Shown here: positions 44,288-56,291 of the stretch, piece after piece
Position numbering within the stretch: position 1 is the first letter of the stretch
How the letters are laid out: each line of letters begins with the position of its first letter
Origin: Ephydatia muelleri
Taxonomy: Eukaryota; Porifera; Demospongiae; Spongillida; Spongillidae
Reading direction: 5' to 3'
Assembly (NCBI GenBank): GCA_013339895.1
Contig: JABACO010000017.1
Span: 6,702,426-6,766,425 of the forward strand
Length of the DNA stretch: 64,000 nt
Position numbers and translations under genes: made by a program
Notes under the pieces: model-generated
The model's database searches: none
What the model saw: only the letters and a program-made list of their open reading frames with translations
Told to the model about the DNA's origin: nothing

Positions 44288-44606
44288 TAATTGGGAGCGA
44301 AAAGAAACCTAACGCATGTTTTTTCAAGATTTCAATTTTATTCTAGAAGTCTGAAATGTCCTCTACACATTGCAATGAGAATCGGAGTATCTATCATGGA
44401 GTTGCAAGGCGCTGAATTTTTAATTAGCAATACATTTCAACGCAAGCATTACGTCTCTATTGCACATACTGGAAATTTTATATTGCATGAGCTAGATATG
44501 AGTGCATGGGCTAGATATGAGTGCATTGGCTAGATATGAGTGCATGGGCTAGATATGAGTGCATGGGCTGGTCCCTTTTCGCAAAAAAGATCCCAACTAT
44601 CATTGC
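44288..44606. mobile_element. MITE-like repeat with internal 20-bp tandem
   Basis: The left end TTGGGAGCGAAAAGAAACC and the right end (complement of TTGGGATCTTTTTTGCGAAA) are imperfect inverted repeats. The body shares GAGAATCGGAGTATCT and CATTTCAACGCAAGCATTAC with copies at 10530, 10990, 47855 and 51999. About four units of GCTAGATATGAGTGCATGGG lie at 44487-44570, only in this copy. Confidence 0.65.
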
Positions 44607-44616
44607 CACTACTGTA

Positions 44617-44790
44617 GTTGGGCGTGGCCCTACCTACGCGCGTCGTAGAACATATACAGTATCTTCTCTAATATCTATGTTTGAAAGACGTTCTACATGA
44701 TTCTCCATGATACAGAGCTGATGAATTGAGCAAGTACCAAGCCTTTCGTTGCAAATAATACCCGACCTTCTAAGGTCGGGCACATACTTC
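44617..44790. repeat. Fragment of GTTGGGCG-ended MITE
   Basis: TA then GTTGGGCGTGGCCCTACC at 44617 matches the ends of the inner element at 30301-30779. A small perfect hairpin CGACCTT/AAGGTCG occurs at 44763-44780. The right end is not intact. Confidence 0.5.
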
Positions 44791-45623
44791 TGCAACTCGC
44801 GTCCTACGTCATCATGATCACGCGCGTCTTACATCACTATGTTGCTATTTATATATGCGACACGTAATAAATATGCACCACGTGAGTTCGTTAATGTTTA
44901 TCTCGTGCCCACGCGGTTGTGTATTAATAGTGACGCGTGATGACGTAGACTCGAGTTGCAGAAGTTCTCAGACGGCCGCACACAAATGATCGCACCAGGT
45001 CCTCCTCATGGAATGGGTCGGTACCAGGCTGTTTGATGCTAAATACACGAGCCTCGAATCTGCGCTCATGTTGGTGCGGAAAACGGCTGATTACCAAAAT
45101 TTCGCAACATTGTACGCCTAATTAGGGGGCCTATTCTGCCCTTAAAGTGTTGACTTCACCTAAATCACTTCCAGAGTAATGTCAAAAATCATCCCATGGG
45201 TACGTTTTTAACAAAATGGCGGTTTGTATTAAAGTTGGCAACGACAATCAATTATTTAAATGACAGATAATTACGTCATCAGACACACACCCTTTTATAT
45301 TACTACAGTACATGTTCTCGTAAGAAGGGCAGCTGACGAATAAAATGGACGTGCAGTCGAACTCTACATCTTTTAGATCTAAACGCATACCAATGGTGAT
45401 CATTCTGTGGTATTAAGGATAATTGAAATCATCGAAGGAACTGACTCATGCACTTGATCGCTCTGCCGGCGTAAGCGGAATTGGCATTGATTCATTGCAT
45501 TAAGTTGCAAACTCATCGATTTACATCAAAGCTATCAAGACATGCTGCGAGAAAGGGGCAAGGTCAGTCGAGTTTAATGGCGTACCCATATTCTATCAAC
45601 ACGTTATACCGGTATATAAGAGG

Positions 45624-45666
45624 GTGGTAGGGTGGTGTTGGTGGTGGTGGTGGTGGTGGTGGTGGT
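45624..45666. repeat. (GGT)n array
   Basis: A run of GGT/GTG trinucleotides, about 43 bases. Confidence 0.9.
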
Positions 45667-45837
45667 ATTAATCATAGAAGGTGATTTTAACAGATAGATG
45701 TGCAGATATAGTGAGTTGACCGTTGACCGAGAACAGAACTTGTTTGAAATATAGTTTTAGAACCGTCTGCAAGCGCTAATCAGTCGCACCATACATGTAC
45801 ATGAATCTATCACTATTATCAAGAAATTTATCCGGCT

Positions 45838-45935
45838 ATATTGAGGCAGCTGTATTGAGGCAGCTGTATTGAGGCAGCTATATTGAGGCAGCTATATTGA
45901 GGCAGCTATATTGAGGCAGCTATATTGAGGCAGCA
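45838..45935. repeat. 14-bp tandem repeat, seven copies
   Basis: Units of (A/G)TATTGAGGCAGCT repeat seven times with a single A/G variable position. Confidence 0.95.
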
Positions 45936-47237
45936 TTTCTTTCTGTACGTGAACGGTATAGTTATAAACGTACGCTGGCAACCAAATTCAGAATTACAGT
46001 TGGTTCAGGCCGAAAGATCGGTCCCAATTTACATACACCGCGGGTCATAAGGGTCAGTGAGCATTTATCCTACTAACCCGCCCACGCTAGCCCACGAAAA
46101 TGACAAGTTGTCAGCATTATGATCCGTGCACGTGTGCCTTTTTCCTGCAATGCTATCGGCATATTCCAGAGATCATTTCTAAAAGGCTCCAACTAAGCTC
46201 CTTTTGGTGTTATTCAGCCGTAGTTTGAAGGTGTTAGCAGTTTCTGAAAAATGTCTGTTTCGTTATAGCTTTTCTTATATACGGGGGGAAAAACTTACTA
46301 AGAGTAAGAACGTCAATGCAGGCCTTCGGTCAGCCATTTCCCCATTCACTATACGCACACAGTGCTAAATCACATTGTGGTGAAAAGCACCACTGGTTGA
46401 ACAAATGCATGCTTTTGTCTGAGCAAGTCTCAGGTTTACAATAGGTATCAGTGTGCAATATGTTGGTTTTATTACCATGCAACACCCAGAAGAGAATAAG
46501 AACTGTTTTGGTATGCAAGGGTTTGTCATATCCCGAAATCGATATTGCACATACATATTGACGTTTTAGTTTAAAATTGAAAGTATTTGTGTACTAACAA
46601 CAATTAGCCTAATAGTAGCCCTGTGCTGCTCACAAACACTCCTGTTAAAGCCGGAATATTAAAAGCAAACCCTTATTACTATCGCTCATGCATGATTCCA
46701 TGACTACATTTCAACTTAATATCCACGTCGCTAGGAGCACGATCGCCGCATGATAGAGGAGTTTTCCAGTTAGTCTCAATGCTACGAGAATTGCATTTGT
46801 ACCTGATTAACTATACCATTATACTGCAGTATAGCAATTCAAAACCTTCCATTGATCAATCCGTATAAGGGTGCCATGAGTTGCAATGACCCCTTTGACA
46901 CTCGACAAATGCCTTGCATTTTTAGCTATACTAATTACAGATGACATTAATGGGGATCTAGCCAAAAATGCATATACCATATACTCCCTTTGTCATGCCA
47001 CTCTACAGGGACTTTAAAACATGAATTAATATATGTTCCATAGTGTTTTTCGATTTAGTTATGTGTTAAGGTGTCCCATCTTCTCTGAGCGAGTCATACC
47101 AATTTGGAACTCTTGACCCAACTGGTGACTGCATCATCCATCACTCCATTCAGTTCTCATGACTTAACCCTCCATCACAAACTATTTACATGTACTATTC
47201 CTTCTAATGCCATTTCTTGTCATTTTTTGGTGTAAAT

Positions 47238-50200
47238 ATGTTCACGAAAATACATCATGTTTCAATCATTACCCATTCATGTATATATTCGCAGATTGTC
47301 TTCACAGCTATACTCCTGCACTCGGCTCTTACGTGTAAGTCATTAAGATTATATCATTGTAGTAGCACGTGAGGTCATTGTCTCTGTTTTTTTTTTTTTT
47401 TTTAATCGTTACACATTGCAATTACTTGATTAATTTTGTTATTAGTTAACCAGTATTTCCAACTCTGACAAAATGTCAGCTTTTACCAAGCTTTCAGCTA
47501 TCGTGTGTGATGCTTTAATGTGTACTATTTGGCACCGAACTGTACGCAGTTAATGAATTATACATTTATATGTACAGAAGCCAGACTTACTCAGCTAGTA
47601 GATTCATGTAGGAACGATTATGGTATAGCATACTGGATCTAAAATAAAAAACAAACAAACAATCATGCTAGATTACAATTTTGGTATACAGAGACTGAAT
47701 AACAATTTTAAGATTATAGAGTGGCTCTTATGATTGCCTAGGATAAAATGTTTCTCAAATTTTAGTACAGCACGTTTATTTCACTGAATGACCGTCACCA
47801 TACAACGTAGATCAAATTTGAGATCGTAAAGAGACTTATGACGTATATTTTGAGACATTTCTAAAAGCCTGTCTTACACAGCGATTCTTACGCATTGAGA
47901 ATCGGACTATCTGTCGTGGAGTTGTAAGGCACCGAATGTTTAATTTGCCATACCATAACGATCCCATTTAATTGTTGATCACACGTGTAACTGGTTTGAG
48001 CGTCAGACAATCTGTACGTACACGTAAAGTGTTTCCTTTGCGAGGGAAAAAGAAAAGAATAACATTTTCTGATACTGACTTGCATGTATGGTGACATGAT
48101 AATTATCCTGCCAATGATTTAGGCATCCATTGTAAAGCAAATTAACGTTCTTTAAGTAAGGGCTGCACATATATACTTATTATTTTAAATTATGACACTT
48201 CGTTTGCTTTTGCATTAAACAGTTGGTGAAATATTGCTTTCGTCGAACGTGGAAGGTCCAGTATGCCCGGGTACAGAATTGAAGTATCTGTGCGAATCGG
48301 ACGACTCCACTGCGGCGTACACTTTATGGGGAGTGCCCTACGGAGAATGTAACGCATCCAATTTGCCTGACAGCATACTCCTGATACGAACTAGTTACTT
48401 TAACTTGTGTGCTAAATCCAATGGAACTTGCGGACGTTTCACGGCTACAAACACCATGTCGTCCAATAAGACATTCTGCACATCTTCTTTACTGACATTA
48501 GTGGCCTCGGTCGACATGAACGGAAAAGTGATACAATGCTCTACTTACGCTTTTGAATTGTTGTCGCTCATCAATGCAACTATCCGCATAGAAAGTACGT
48601 ATTTCACAGAGCATGCATGCAACTATTGTTTGCTCTGCAATCCTGTAACTAGCATGTCAAATTCCTGAACCAATGAGAATCTTGAGTATAGTCCCTTGAA
48701 CTGCACGAATTAGCATACATGTATGCATGTCTCCCCCCCCAAAAAAAATAGTAACAAAAACGAACGAATCAAACTGTCTGCCTTGTTTCTTAAATAAGAA
48801 AACGCGTGCAATTGTATGCAATGTTTGGTGCTTGATACGCATGCACACACACACGTACATCACTTACACATATAATTATAATATACACATTCACATACAC
48901 GCACACGTACATATACAAACATATAAACATGCAACGTACCTAACTCATATTGCATATAAAAATGAGACATGTGAAGTTCTAGACTCAATTTTGTAGTTCC
49001 TTGACACATACACACTACAGTGCTTAGAATAATAATACATACATGTAAGACAACCATTATTTTTCATGAACATGAAAGCTGAATTAGTTACAACCTACCA
49101 GAGAGCTCAATACTCAGTATAGAGGATCCTGTCTTGATTAGAATAAGTCATGATTTCCAATGAAAAGCTGAATGTATACCAAGAAGTTGACACTGATAAT
49201 GCCCACCCTTTAACTGACACCCACATCTTCCTCACAACCTCATCTTCCTCACGCCAACATCTTCCTCACAACCTCATCTTCCTCACGCCCACATCTTCCT
49301 CACACCCTCATCTTTCTCACACCCTCATCTTCCTCACACCCTCATCTTCCTCACACCCTCATCTTCCTCACGCCCACATCTTCCTCACAACCTCATCTTC
49401 CTCACGCCAACATCTTCCTCACAACCTCATCTTCCTCACGCCCACATCTTCCTCACACCCTCATCTTTCTCACCCCACATCTTCCTCACACCCTCATCTT
49501 CCTCACACCCTCATCTTCCTCACACCCTCATCTTCCTCACACCCTCATCTTACTCACACCCTCATCTTCCTCAAACCCTCATCTTCCTCACACCTCATTC
49601 CTCACACCCTCATCTTCCTCACACCCTCATCTTCCTCACACCCTCATTCTCACACACCCTCATCTTCCTCAACCATCTTCCTCACACCTCATCTTCCTCA
49701 CACCCTCATCTTCCTCACACCCTCATCTTCCTCACACCCTCATCTTCCTCACACCCTCATCTTCCTCACACCCTCATCTTCCTCACACCCTCATCTTCCT
49801 CACACCCTCATCTTCCTCACACCCTCATCTTCCTCACACCCTCATCTTCCTCACATCCACCACTGTATTACATGCAGGCATTCCACAACCGCCAAATGTG
49901 ACGCTGGTGGCTGATCTGAATGGTATTACTGTTCTGCCGCATTCGTCAGGAACCATTCCCAATACCTTCGTTATCACTGTGTTCAACGACGATGGCCAGC
50001 CCATTCGTTCACTGGAAACTAACGAACAGCCTACGTCAATTGCTCTTTCATCTAACACCAATTATACGTTCAGCGTTAGTGCAGTGAACTGCGTAGGAAA
50101 GAGCATTCCAACACTATCTTCAAAATGTACAAGTGAGTTTAATTTATTGATATTGACGACTCGAGACGTAAAACACGCACTGTAGTTGCTGCTCCTCCAC

Positions 50201-52674
50201 TGTCAAGTGAGATCCAAGCGTTTTTTACGAGCAATCACCTCAACGTGACCTGGAAAGACGAGGTATAAAAAGTGATGCACGTAATCAATACGAGTAGTTG
50301 TGAGTCAACTGTTTCATGAAATTTGAATTTTAGGGACGATGCATTACTCAATATTGGATTCGGGTAGATGATGATGATGGTGCTACAATTCGTCAAGAAC
50401 TCGTGGTCTGTACCAGCAGTTGTTTCTATGGACCACTGATTAAAGAAACGTCGAATTACTATTTGGTTTACATTTCTTCAGTAACTCCAAGCGGGATTGG
50501 ACCTGAAAGTGAACAAATCAAAACACAACGTAAGTGAATTGAACTGTCGTTCCGTCCATCCGAGTGGTTACATTGTAACGACAAGAGTTTTAAAAAAATG
50601 CAAACTATACGCGTTGATTCCGGCACATATAAACATATAAACAAATTTAATGCACGCGGTTTACTGTACACCCATCTGCGCACGTGAGCGTATGCAATAT
50701 TTTGTATTCCTTCTCTTAGCTCTATTTGAAGTAATCATTTCGGAAATAACCAAAAAAAGTGCAAGATTGGAGTGCATTAATCGGCAACCTGATATCTCGA
50801 TTTATAAGTGCTATATATGCTGTTCGGACCGCACAAACAACCAAGTATCAAACTTCTCCTTAAATACCGGAGAGAATACCACAGTACTCCTAACTCCATT
50901 GCTTGATGCAGAGACATACACGTGCATTGCTGTCTCTACTGATGTTTCTGTCACACCGTGTGAGAATGGGTCACTCAAAGGGTATTTGAGGTATCGCTTT
51001 ACAATTGACGTCATAGTCATAGAGGAGGTCACACCAAAGGCCACACAAGTTCCTCCAGGTTAGTGCTTTAATTAAAATCAATGTACATGAAAATAACACC
51101 TATATTTGAATGAATACTGATTCTGCTATTATTATAAGATACATGTTTTTCAACATGCCTATATCGCACGATGATTAATTGTAGTGCAGGAATTATCTGA
51201 CCAGCTGTTGCTTTTATTTTAAATTACATGTACATCTGCCTGTTAATATGTGCTCCTGTCCGTTTATTATAAATGCCAAAAATTATTTGCATTACAAAAG
51301 AAGTCTTGTGGAGTCCAAAGGGTCTCACAAATGCAAATTTATACGGCTTGCAGCTCAATCGGGCTCCAATGTGCACACAGCTGCATTCTGTGCTTTCTTA
51401 GCCCGTTCCACTTATGGGCCTTGACGGTTGTATAACTGATGCGAGTATTTGTATCACATCCATTGTATCATGGCTGAGTGTTGAAGTAAACGGAGAAGTG
51501 CTCTCATCCAGACAGTGTCAGTTTGATTGCATATGTAGCAAACGTGTAAAAGGCAGAGTGACATTAAACTATATCGTGCACCTATACTCTTCCCCCTCCT
51601 CCCCAAAATTAATGATCTATAATGAATCCGCCTTTTTGACCATTTCCATCCCAATAGTGTACACAATCCCTTTGGCCATTTTGCTGGGTCTGGTGGTTTT
51701 GATTGCTACTGTAGCGGTAAGTGTACAGTGTGGATGCCAAATTATTTCTGTGCCATCACACTGCATGGGTTAGTTTACAAACTAATCTTATTTCCTTTGA
51801 ATCAGGTGGTGATAGGAATTATTATCAGGAAAAGGAAAATGACGTACCACAGTAAGCCATTGTAATGTTATACTGCTGTATTCAGACCCAATATAGGATA
51901 GCACAATTAATTGAACTAAAAGTAGTATGCAATCACTCTATTGTAAAAGTGATCATCATGATCTCTGTTGTTAAATGTAATTGGGATCGTCTCTGCAAAC
52001 AGGGACATAGCGCGATTTTTTCTATATCCTAGAAACTTGAAATGTCCTCTACACAGCAATTCTTAATGCACTGAGAATCGCGGAGCATCTGTCACGGAGT
52101 TATAGCTTAATTGGCCATACATTTCAACATTTCTATTGCGTTTACTGGAAATGTTAAATTACTGATATGCCAGTTCGCGCGAAAAAGATCCGAATTGTAG
52201 TTTAAATCACATAAAAATGCTAGCTAAAGATATGTATTCTTGGACCTGGACCTCACATTGGCCCTCAGTAAACAAATATTCATACAACTTTGACATCCTA
52301 GTGGTCCACAGTTTAATAAACGACAGGGAGTATTTTTATTTTTATAATTATTATTATTGAATACATTATACACAAGCATGGGAGGTTATCTGATGACAGC
52401 AAACACAGGCTCATTAATATAATAGATACAATTTATAATTTGTAATATTATTTTTTATTGTCTAAAAATTCACATGCATCTAATATCATTAATTCTTTTT
52501 TTTCAAAGGACTTCCAAGCTATCTGGGTGAAAACGAGGTAAGACTGGTTTGCTACTAATCTTCAGAGAAGATTTTTTAATTGCTTTCTAAATTCAGTGGT
52601 CAGTTCAATCGGACTTGATGCCATTGTCAGATGCTACGGATATTCAATACAACTCTCGTGTTGAGGACGATTAA
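47238..52674 (+). CDS. F3: Ig-like/FN3 receptor with third domain, TM and four-exon tail
   Basis: Predicted exons: 47238-47334 (candidate signal exon with core IVFTAILLHSALT, phase-1 donor GTAAGT), 48223-48594 (Ig-like), 49878-50132 (FN3a, LSSNTNYTFSVSAVNC), 50186-50262 and 50334-50529 (FN3b; GRCITQYWIRV begins the second half), 50720-51058 (third FN3-like domain, DAETYTCIAVS), 51402-51716 (membrane-proximal part and TM, AILLGLVVLIATVA), 51806-51851, 52509-52537, 52597-52674 (tail to TAA). The junction 51058 to 51402 is out of phase. A weaker donor after 51027 would restore one frame of 590 residues, or an exon is missing. The tail is IRKRKMTYHR, LPSYLGENE, then IQYNSRVEDD with three tyrosines. 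NxS/T sites and paired Cys are frequent, consistent with a cell-surface protein. Confidence 0.75.
47855..47960. repeat. Fragment of the 44288-type MITE
   Basis: GAGAATCGGACTATCTGTCG and GGAGTTGTAAGGCACCGAAT match the family at 44288 and 51999. It lies in the first intron of F3. Confidence 0.55.
49215..49860. repeat. 17-bp minisatellite, about 38 units
   Basis: Tandem CATCTTCCTCACACCCT units with minor variants and some length changes fill the intron of F3 between the Ig-like and FN3a exons, ending just before the FN3a acceptor. Because the unit has no stop in any frame, it creates a long spurious open frame of Pro/Ser/Leu/His repeats. Confidence 0.95.
51999..52200. repeat. Copy of the 44288-type MITE
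   Basis: Starts near GGGACATAGCGCGATTTTT and ends near CGCGCGAAAAAGATCC. Shares GAAATGTCCTCTACACA and CATACATTTCAACATTTC with the 44288 copy. It lies in a tail intron of F3. Confidence 0.6.
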
Positions 52675-52903
52675 TGTTGTGCTCACATGTATGTATTACC
52701 ATTTGTGGTGCAATTAATGCACACCCGAAATAGTTGGGAAATTTGCATGACAACTTAAAACAAACAGCTGTTACTAATGCAATATACTATGCAAACCAAT
52801 GCACGTAAATGTGTTATTAAATGAACAAATAATATGTACCTCGTGTATCTCATGTATGTATTTCATTCATGTATTTCTGTAAAAAAAAAAAATATTATTA
52901 TAC

Positions 52904-53165
52904 ATATATGGGACAGTTTCCGCGAAAATTGCCCCACGGTTAAAATGTTATAAAAATGCATCGCGTTTGAATCGCTATAACTTCCCAACGGATAACGCTA
53001 TCGACTTCCTATTTTCAACACTTCATACTACACCATTTCACTATGAAGTGTTTAAAATAGAAAGTCGATAGCGTTATCCGTTGGGAATTTATAGCGATTC
53101 AAACGCGATGCATTTTTATGACATTTTAACCGTGGGGCAATTATCGCGGAAACTGTCCCATATAT
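52904..53165. mobile_element. Palindromic MITE with about 115-bp arms
   Basis: ATATATGGGACAGTTTCCGC at the left is inverted at the right (GCGGAAACTGTCCCATATA). Inner landmarks such as GATAACGCTATCGACTT / AAGTCGATAGCGTTATC pair around a centre near 53035. It lies about 230 bases after F3. Confidence 0.9.
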
Positions 53166-53700
53166 GGGTCAGTTTCCGAGAAAATGAAAAGTGGCTATAT
53201 ATATAAAAAGTTATAAAAATGCTTCACGTTTGAATCGCTAAAACTCCGTAAATGTTTAAGCTATCACCTTCCTATTTCGAACACTTCTTGCCACACCACT
53301 TCTCTCTACGAAAATCGATTTTGGTGTCTTACCCTTGCTCCTTGCCGACGTTACAAGGCACAGTACCCCGAGGGGTTCAAAATCCAGGTAGCTCCCTGCA
53401 GGAATGTCCAAATCACTTCAAAATCGATATGCACGTAAAGGAGTCCTGTCACTGTTTATTTCTGCAGATCGTTAATTTTTACCTTATCCGTTATGGAGAT
53501 ACAGCAATGCAAAGTAAAGTCCACGTTTCCCGCTCGAATCGCGCCTTTCTCAGTCCCACTCGGGAGAATGGAAGCGGTTCAAGGACTGAGAAAGGCGAGT
53601 ATTTCCCTGCAGGAGTGTCGGCATTGCCTCAAATTCGGTTTCCAGTTAGAGAAGCTCTTGAGGTACTTAAGTATCCTTTTCGTTAATTTTTACTTCAACA
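53166..53700. repeat. Diverged relative of the adjacent palindromic MITE
   Basis: Begins TGGGTCAGTTTCCGAGAAAA and continues TTATAAAAATGCTTCACGTT and TTTGAATCGCTAAAACTCCG, a diverged copy of the left arm at 52904. It then contains two similar subunits (CTCCCTGCAGGAATGTCC and TTCCCTGCAGGAGTGTCG; CGTTAATTTTTAC twice). No right end was identified. Confidence 0.55.
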
Positions 53701-53714
53701 GTTTGCTTTCTAAG

Positions 53715-53792
53715 TTAAAGCACATTTCCGCGGGTCGGGTCTAATACATATATTAGACCCGACCCGCGAAACTAGCGGGAAATGTGCTTTAA
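53715..53792. mobile_element. 78-bp hairpin bounded by TTAA
   Basis: TTAA then AGCACATTTCC at the left mirrors GGAAATGTGCT then TTAA at the right. Inside is a perfect 18-bp stem (CGCGGGTCGGGTCTAATA) with a 4-nt loop. TTAA on both sides would fit a piggyBac- or Kolobok-type MITE. Confidence 0.65.
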
Positions 53793-53799
53793 CCGTTCG

Positions 53800-55560
53800 G
53801 ACGCTTCGACGATTCACGCGCAGAGCATTTTTGACGTCCCATATAGTATTATTAAACTCAATAGTAATAAAATGATTACAATAAAGATTATTTGCAACAG
53901 ACACGACAGAAAACACAGACACATGAAAATGCAAATTGTACTGGGAGTAAGGTAGAGGTAAAATAAATCATATTACATAATTGTCAGTTAAGGGTTGGAT
54001 TTCAATGCCTTTCCATTACTGTCACCAACTTCAGCCAAGCATCTTCTACTAACTTACGACCATTTGAACTTGTCACTGAGCCTCCCTCATTTCACTAAGT
54101 ACTGTCTAACAGCCCCTGCAATTTCTCTCAGTTTCAATATGATGCAAAGCAACATTGATGCTCCCCAATGTACATGAGCAACATGTCTTCTGGAACTTGA
54201 TCTGTAATTTGTATTAAGCTTATGCATCATGGAAAAATATGCAGAGATGGCGTCTTGATTTCTGTTTTGATTCACAATGCGCAGGGCAGTGTCCATTTTT
54301 TGCCCCAATCAGAACGTTGGATTTAGTCTCATAAATTGCTAAGATATTAATAATTCATTCTATTAACTCATTGATCGTAATGTCCAATAAACATAATATG
54401 CAGACCAACAAATTTGATTTCTCTAGATTGTATGCAAAATCATGAAGATGAACTCATATCGGGCTTGTTGTAAAGATCATTGTTTTTTGCATCATTTATA
54501 ATGTTGACAACAAGACAACTAAACAACACCTCCCTGCAAAATGATGTGATACAAGACTAGTTAACACATGTGGAAATTCTGCCTTTTCACACTGTAGCCT
54601 CTGCCCACCTGAAATAATAATCAGCTACAGTGATAGTGTTCTCGAAGTGTGACAGATACGTACGTACATTCCTATTTAGGGTCATGATTCTTCCGCGTAA
54701 GAATAGTTAGGTGCAGGAGCCTTTCTGGATCCGGATCGACACTCTGACGTTATCATTTAAACTAATCTGAAAGGAACCGTCTAATCAATTATGCATTTGT
54801 CCAATTGCGCATTTAGTAATGCACACGTGCCTGATTCTGATGAATTTCTTGGCTCAGGTTAGTTATATATTATCATTCACTAGTTTGGAAGAGTGTATTT
54901 ATCTCTTCAGTCGTTGTGAATAGAATTCAATATTTTTTCCTATAGGTTTTAATGACAGTTGCTTAGTCTGAGTTATCGTGCTTAGTTTTGCTACCATTCA
55001 GACTGCATGTTCCCTTTCAAAACCCCAGGCATGCAGGCCTAATGCTTGTATCAGATGTCTTTAATCTCACGACGCATGCACGAGCATCGTGGTCGAGTCA
55101 TATAATTTAGCACACACTCCCACTCGTACAGCTATATAGTGAGCACACTCGGGCATCAGCATCTATTTTAGAATGTACTGAGTGTGCTCAATATAAGCCT
55201 AGTTCATTTACCCATGCAGTCCCATTGCAGTCAAATCTTGTTTCCGTGCCTTTACTGTCTTTCAATCTGATACGCCACCAACTTTCTCGTATAGAGAATG
55301 TAGTATACCGTTATTTCTCAAGCAGGTAATTTACTGTATCACGCAGTACAGTAACTAGTTTTGCTATCAGTTTAGTTGCACCAGCAGTATCTATGGTTAC
55401 ACATTATACATTTTCTGGAAAGCTTGGAAGGTAAATCTTGGGTGTGCCAACCTTTTCTCGTTCCTAGACGCAGCAGCAGTAGCAGCGGGTTGATTACATC
55501 ATCGCACAGCATATCAGGCTGGGGATGAGACTACTCTTAGAGCAACGCCACTGCAGAGAG
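53800..55560. other. No recognised feature
   Basis: Ordinary AT-rich sequence with only short chance frames. I see no exon, RNA gene or transposon end that can be supported. Confidence 0.45.
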
Positions 55561-55565
55561 TGCGG

Positions 55566-56291
55566 TGTAGTAACTCGGCTAAAGTACCAATTTTAATCTG
55601 TCAAAATCCAATGCGGCAACAGTTAAATACTAGCATGCGCATGCGTTGCATAATATATTACATCAGTTATCACATCTTTCTTCCTTCTCAAGAAAACCCT
55701 GCTTGATACCGTTCAGGCTGCCGTCTGTTCCTGCTGGGATATCTTCGGTCTGGTGCTTGTTGCACGATGACTGGTGGGCGGGCTTCTTGATCTATTTCTT
55801 CGCTCATCGCCTACCACTGAATTATTGGCATCAAATCTCAACTAACTTGGTAAACCTTTCCCCACCTGCCAATGAGGCCAATATATCTTCAATTTTTGGC
55901 AGTGGATACCGTTCAGTTTCTAAGGCCTGGTTTACAGTTAGCCGGAAGTCACCACATATTCTATTAGATTGATCAGGCTTAACCACAGGAACAATTGGTG
56001 CTGCCCACTCCGCAGACACCTGTAACACCTCGGGGTTCCAGTTCCAGGACCTGTTCTCCACTGAGGTCGTCCAGGAGTTACAGCGTTAGCCCCGAAGAAG
56101 TGCCCAAGCCTTTCGACGTATTGTGACCAGTCTTCCTCCCCCTCCACATATTCTCCAACCGCTCCAAAGAGTGCCATGAACACCCTCGTCGCCAGTTATG
56201 TAGTAACTCGGCTAAAGTACCAATTTTAATCTGTCAAAATCCAATTAGCATGCGCATGCGCGTTGCATAATACAATACATCAATTAACCCA
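55566..56291 (-). mobile_element. Miniature Ty3/gypsy element with LTRs, PBS, PPT and 5-bp duplication
   Basis: Direct repeats starting TGTAGTAACTCGGCTAAAGT at 55566-55674 and 56199-56291 are LTRs (TG...CA on the minus strand). The pair is flanked by TGCGG at 55561-55565 and 56292-56296. Next to the 5' LTR is TGGCGACGAGGG, a plausible primer-binding site; next to the 3' LTR is a purine tract, GAGAAGGAAGAAAGA. The interior keeps the start of Gag (MALFGAVGEYVEGEEDW), a jump to RT (EWAAPIVPVVKPDQS ... RYPLPKIEDILASL) and the pol end (RYPSRNRRQPERY). Protease, catalytic RT, RNase H and integrase are deleted, so it depends on other elements. Read on the minus strand. Confidence 0.85.

Larger units (their letters stand above)
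43330..47230. other. Gene-poor interval between F2 and F3
   Basis: Contains a MITE-like repeat (44288-44606), a GTTGGGCG-ended repeat fragment (44617-44790), a GGT array (45624-45666) and a 14-bp tandem repeat (45838-45935). No supported exon was seen. Confidence 0.5.

Noticed and set aside
49150..49914. Open frame of 254 codons rich in Pro/Ser/Leu/His
   Set aside because: It is produced by the 17-bp tandem repeat, which has no stop codon in any frame; it is intronic to F3.
53252..53744. Two overlapping plus-strand frames of 144 and 83 codons
   Set aside because: They lie within a diverged palindromic repeat and show no protein family features.
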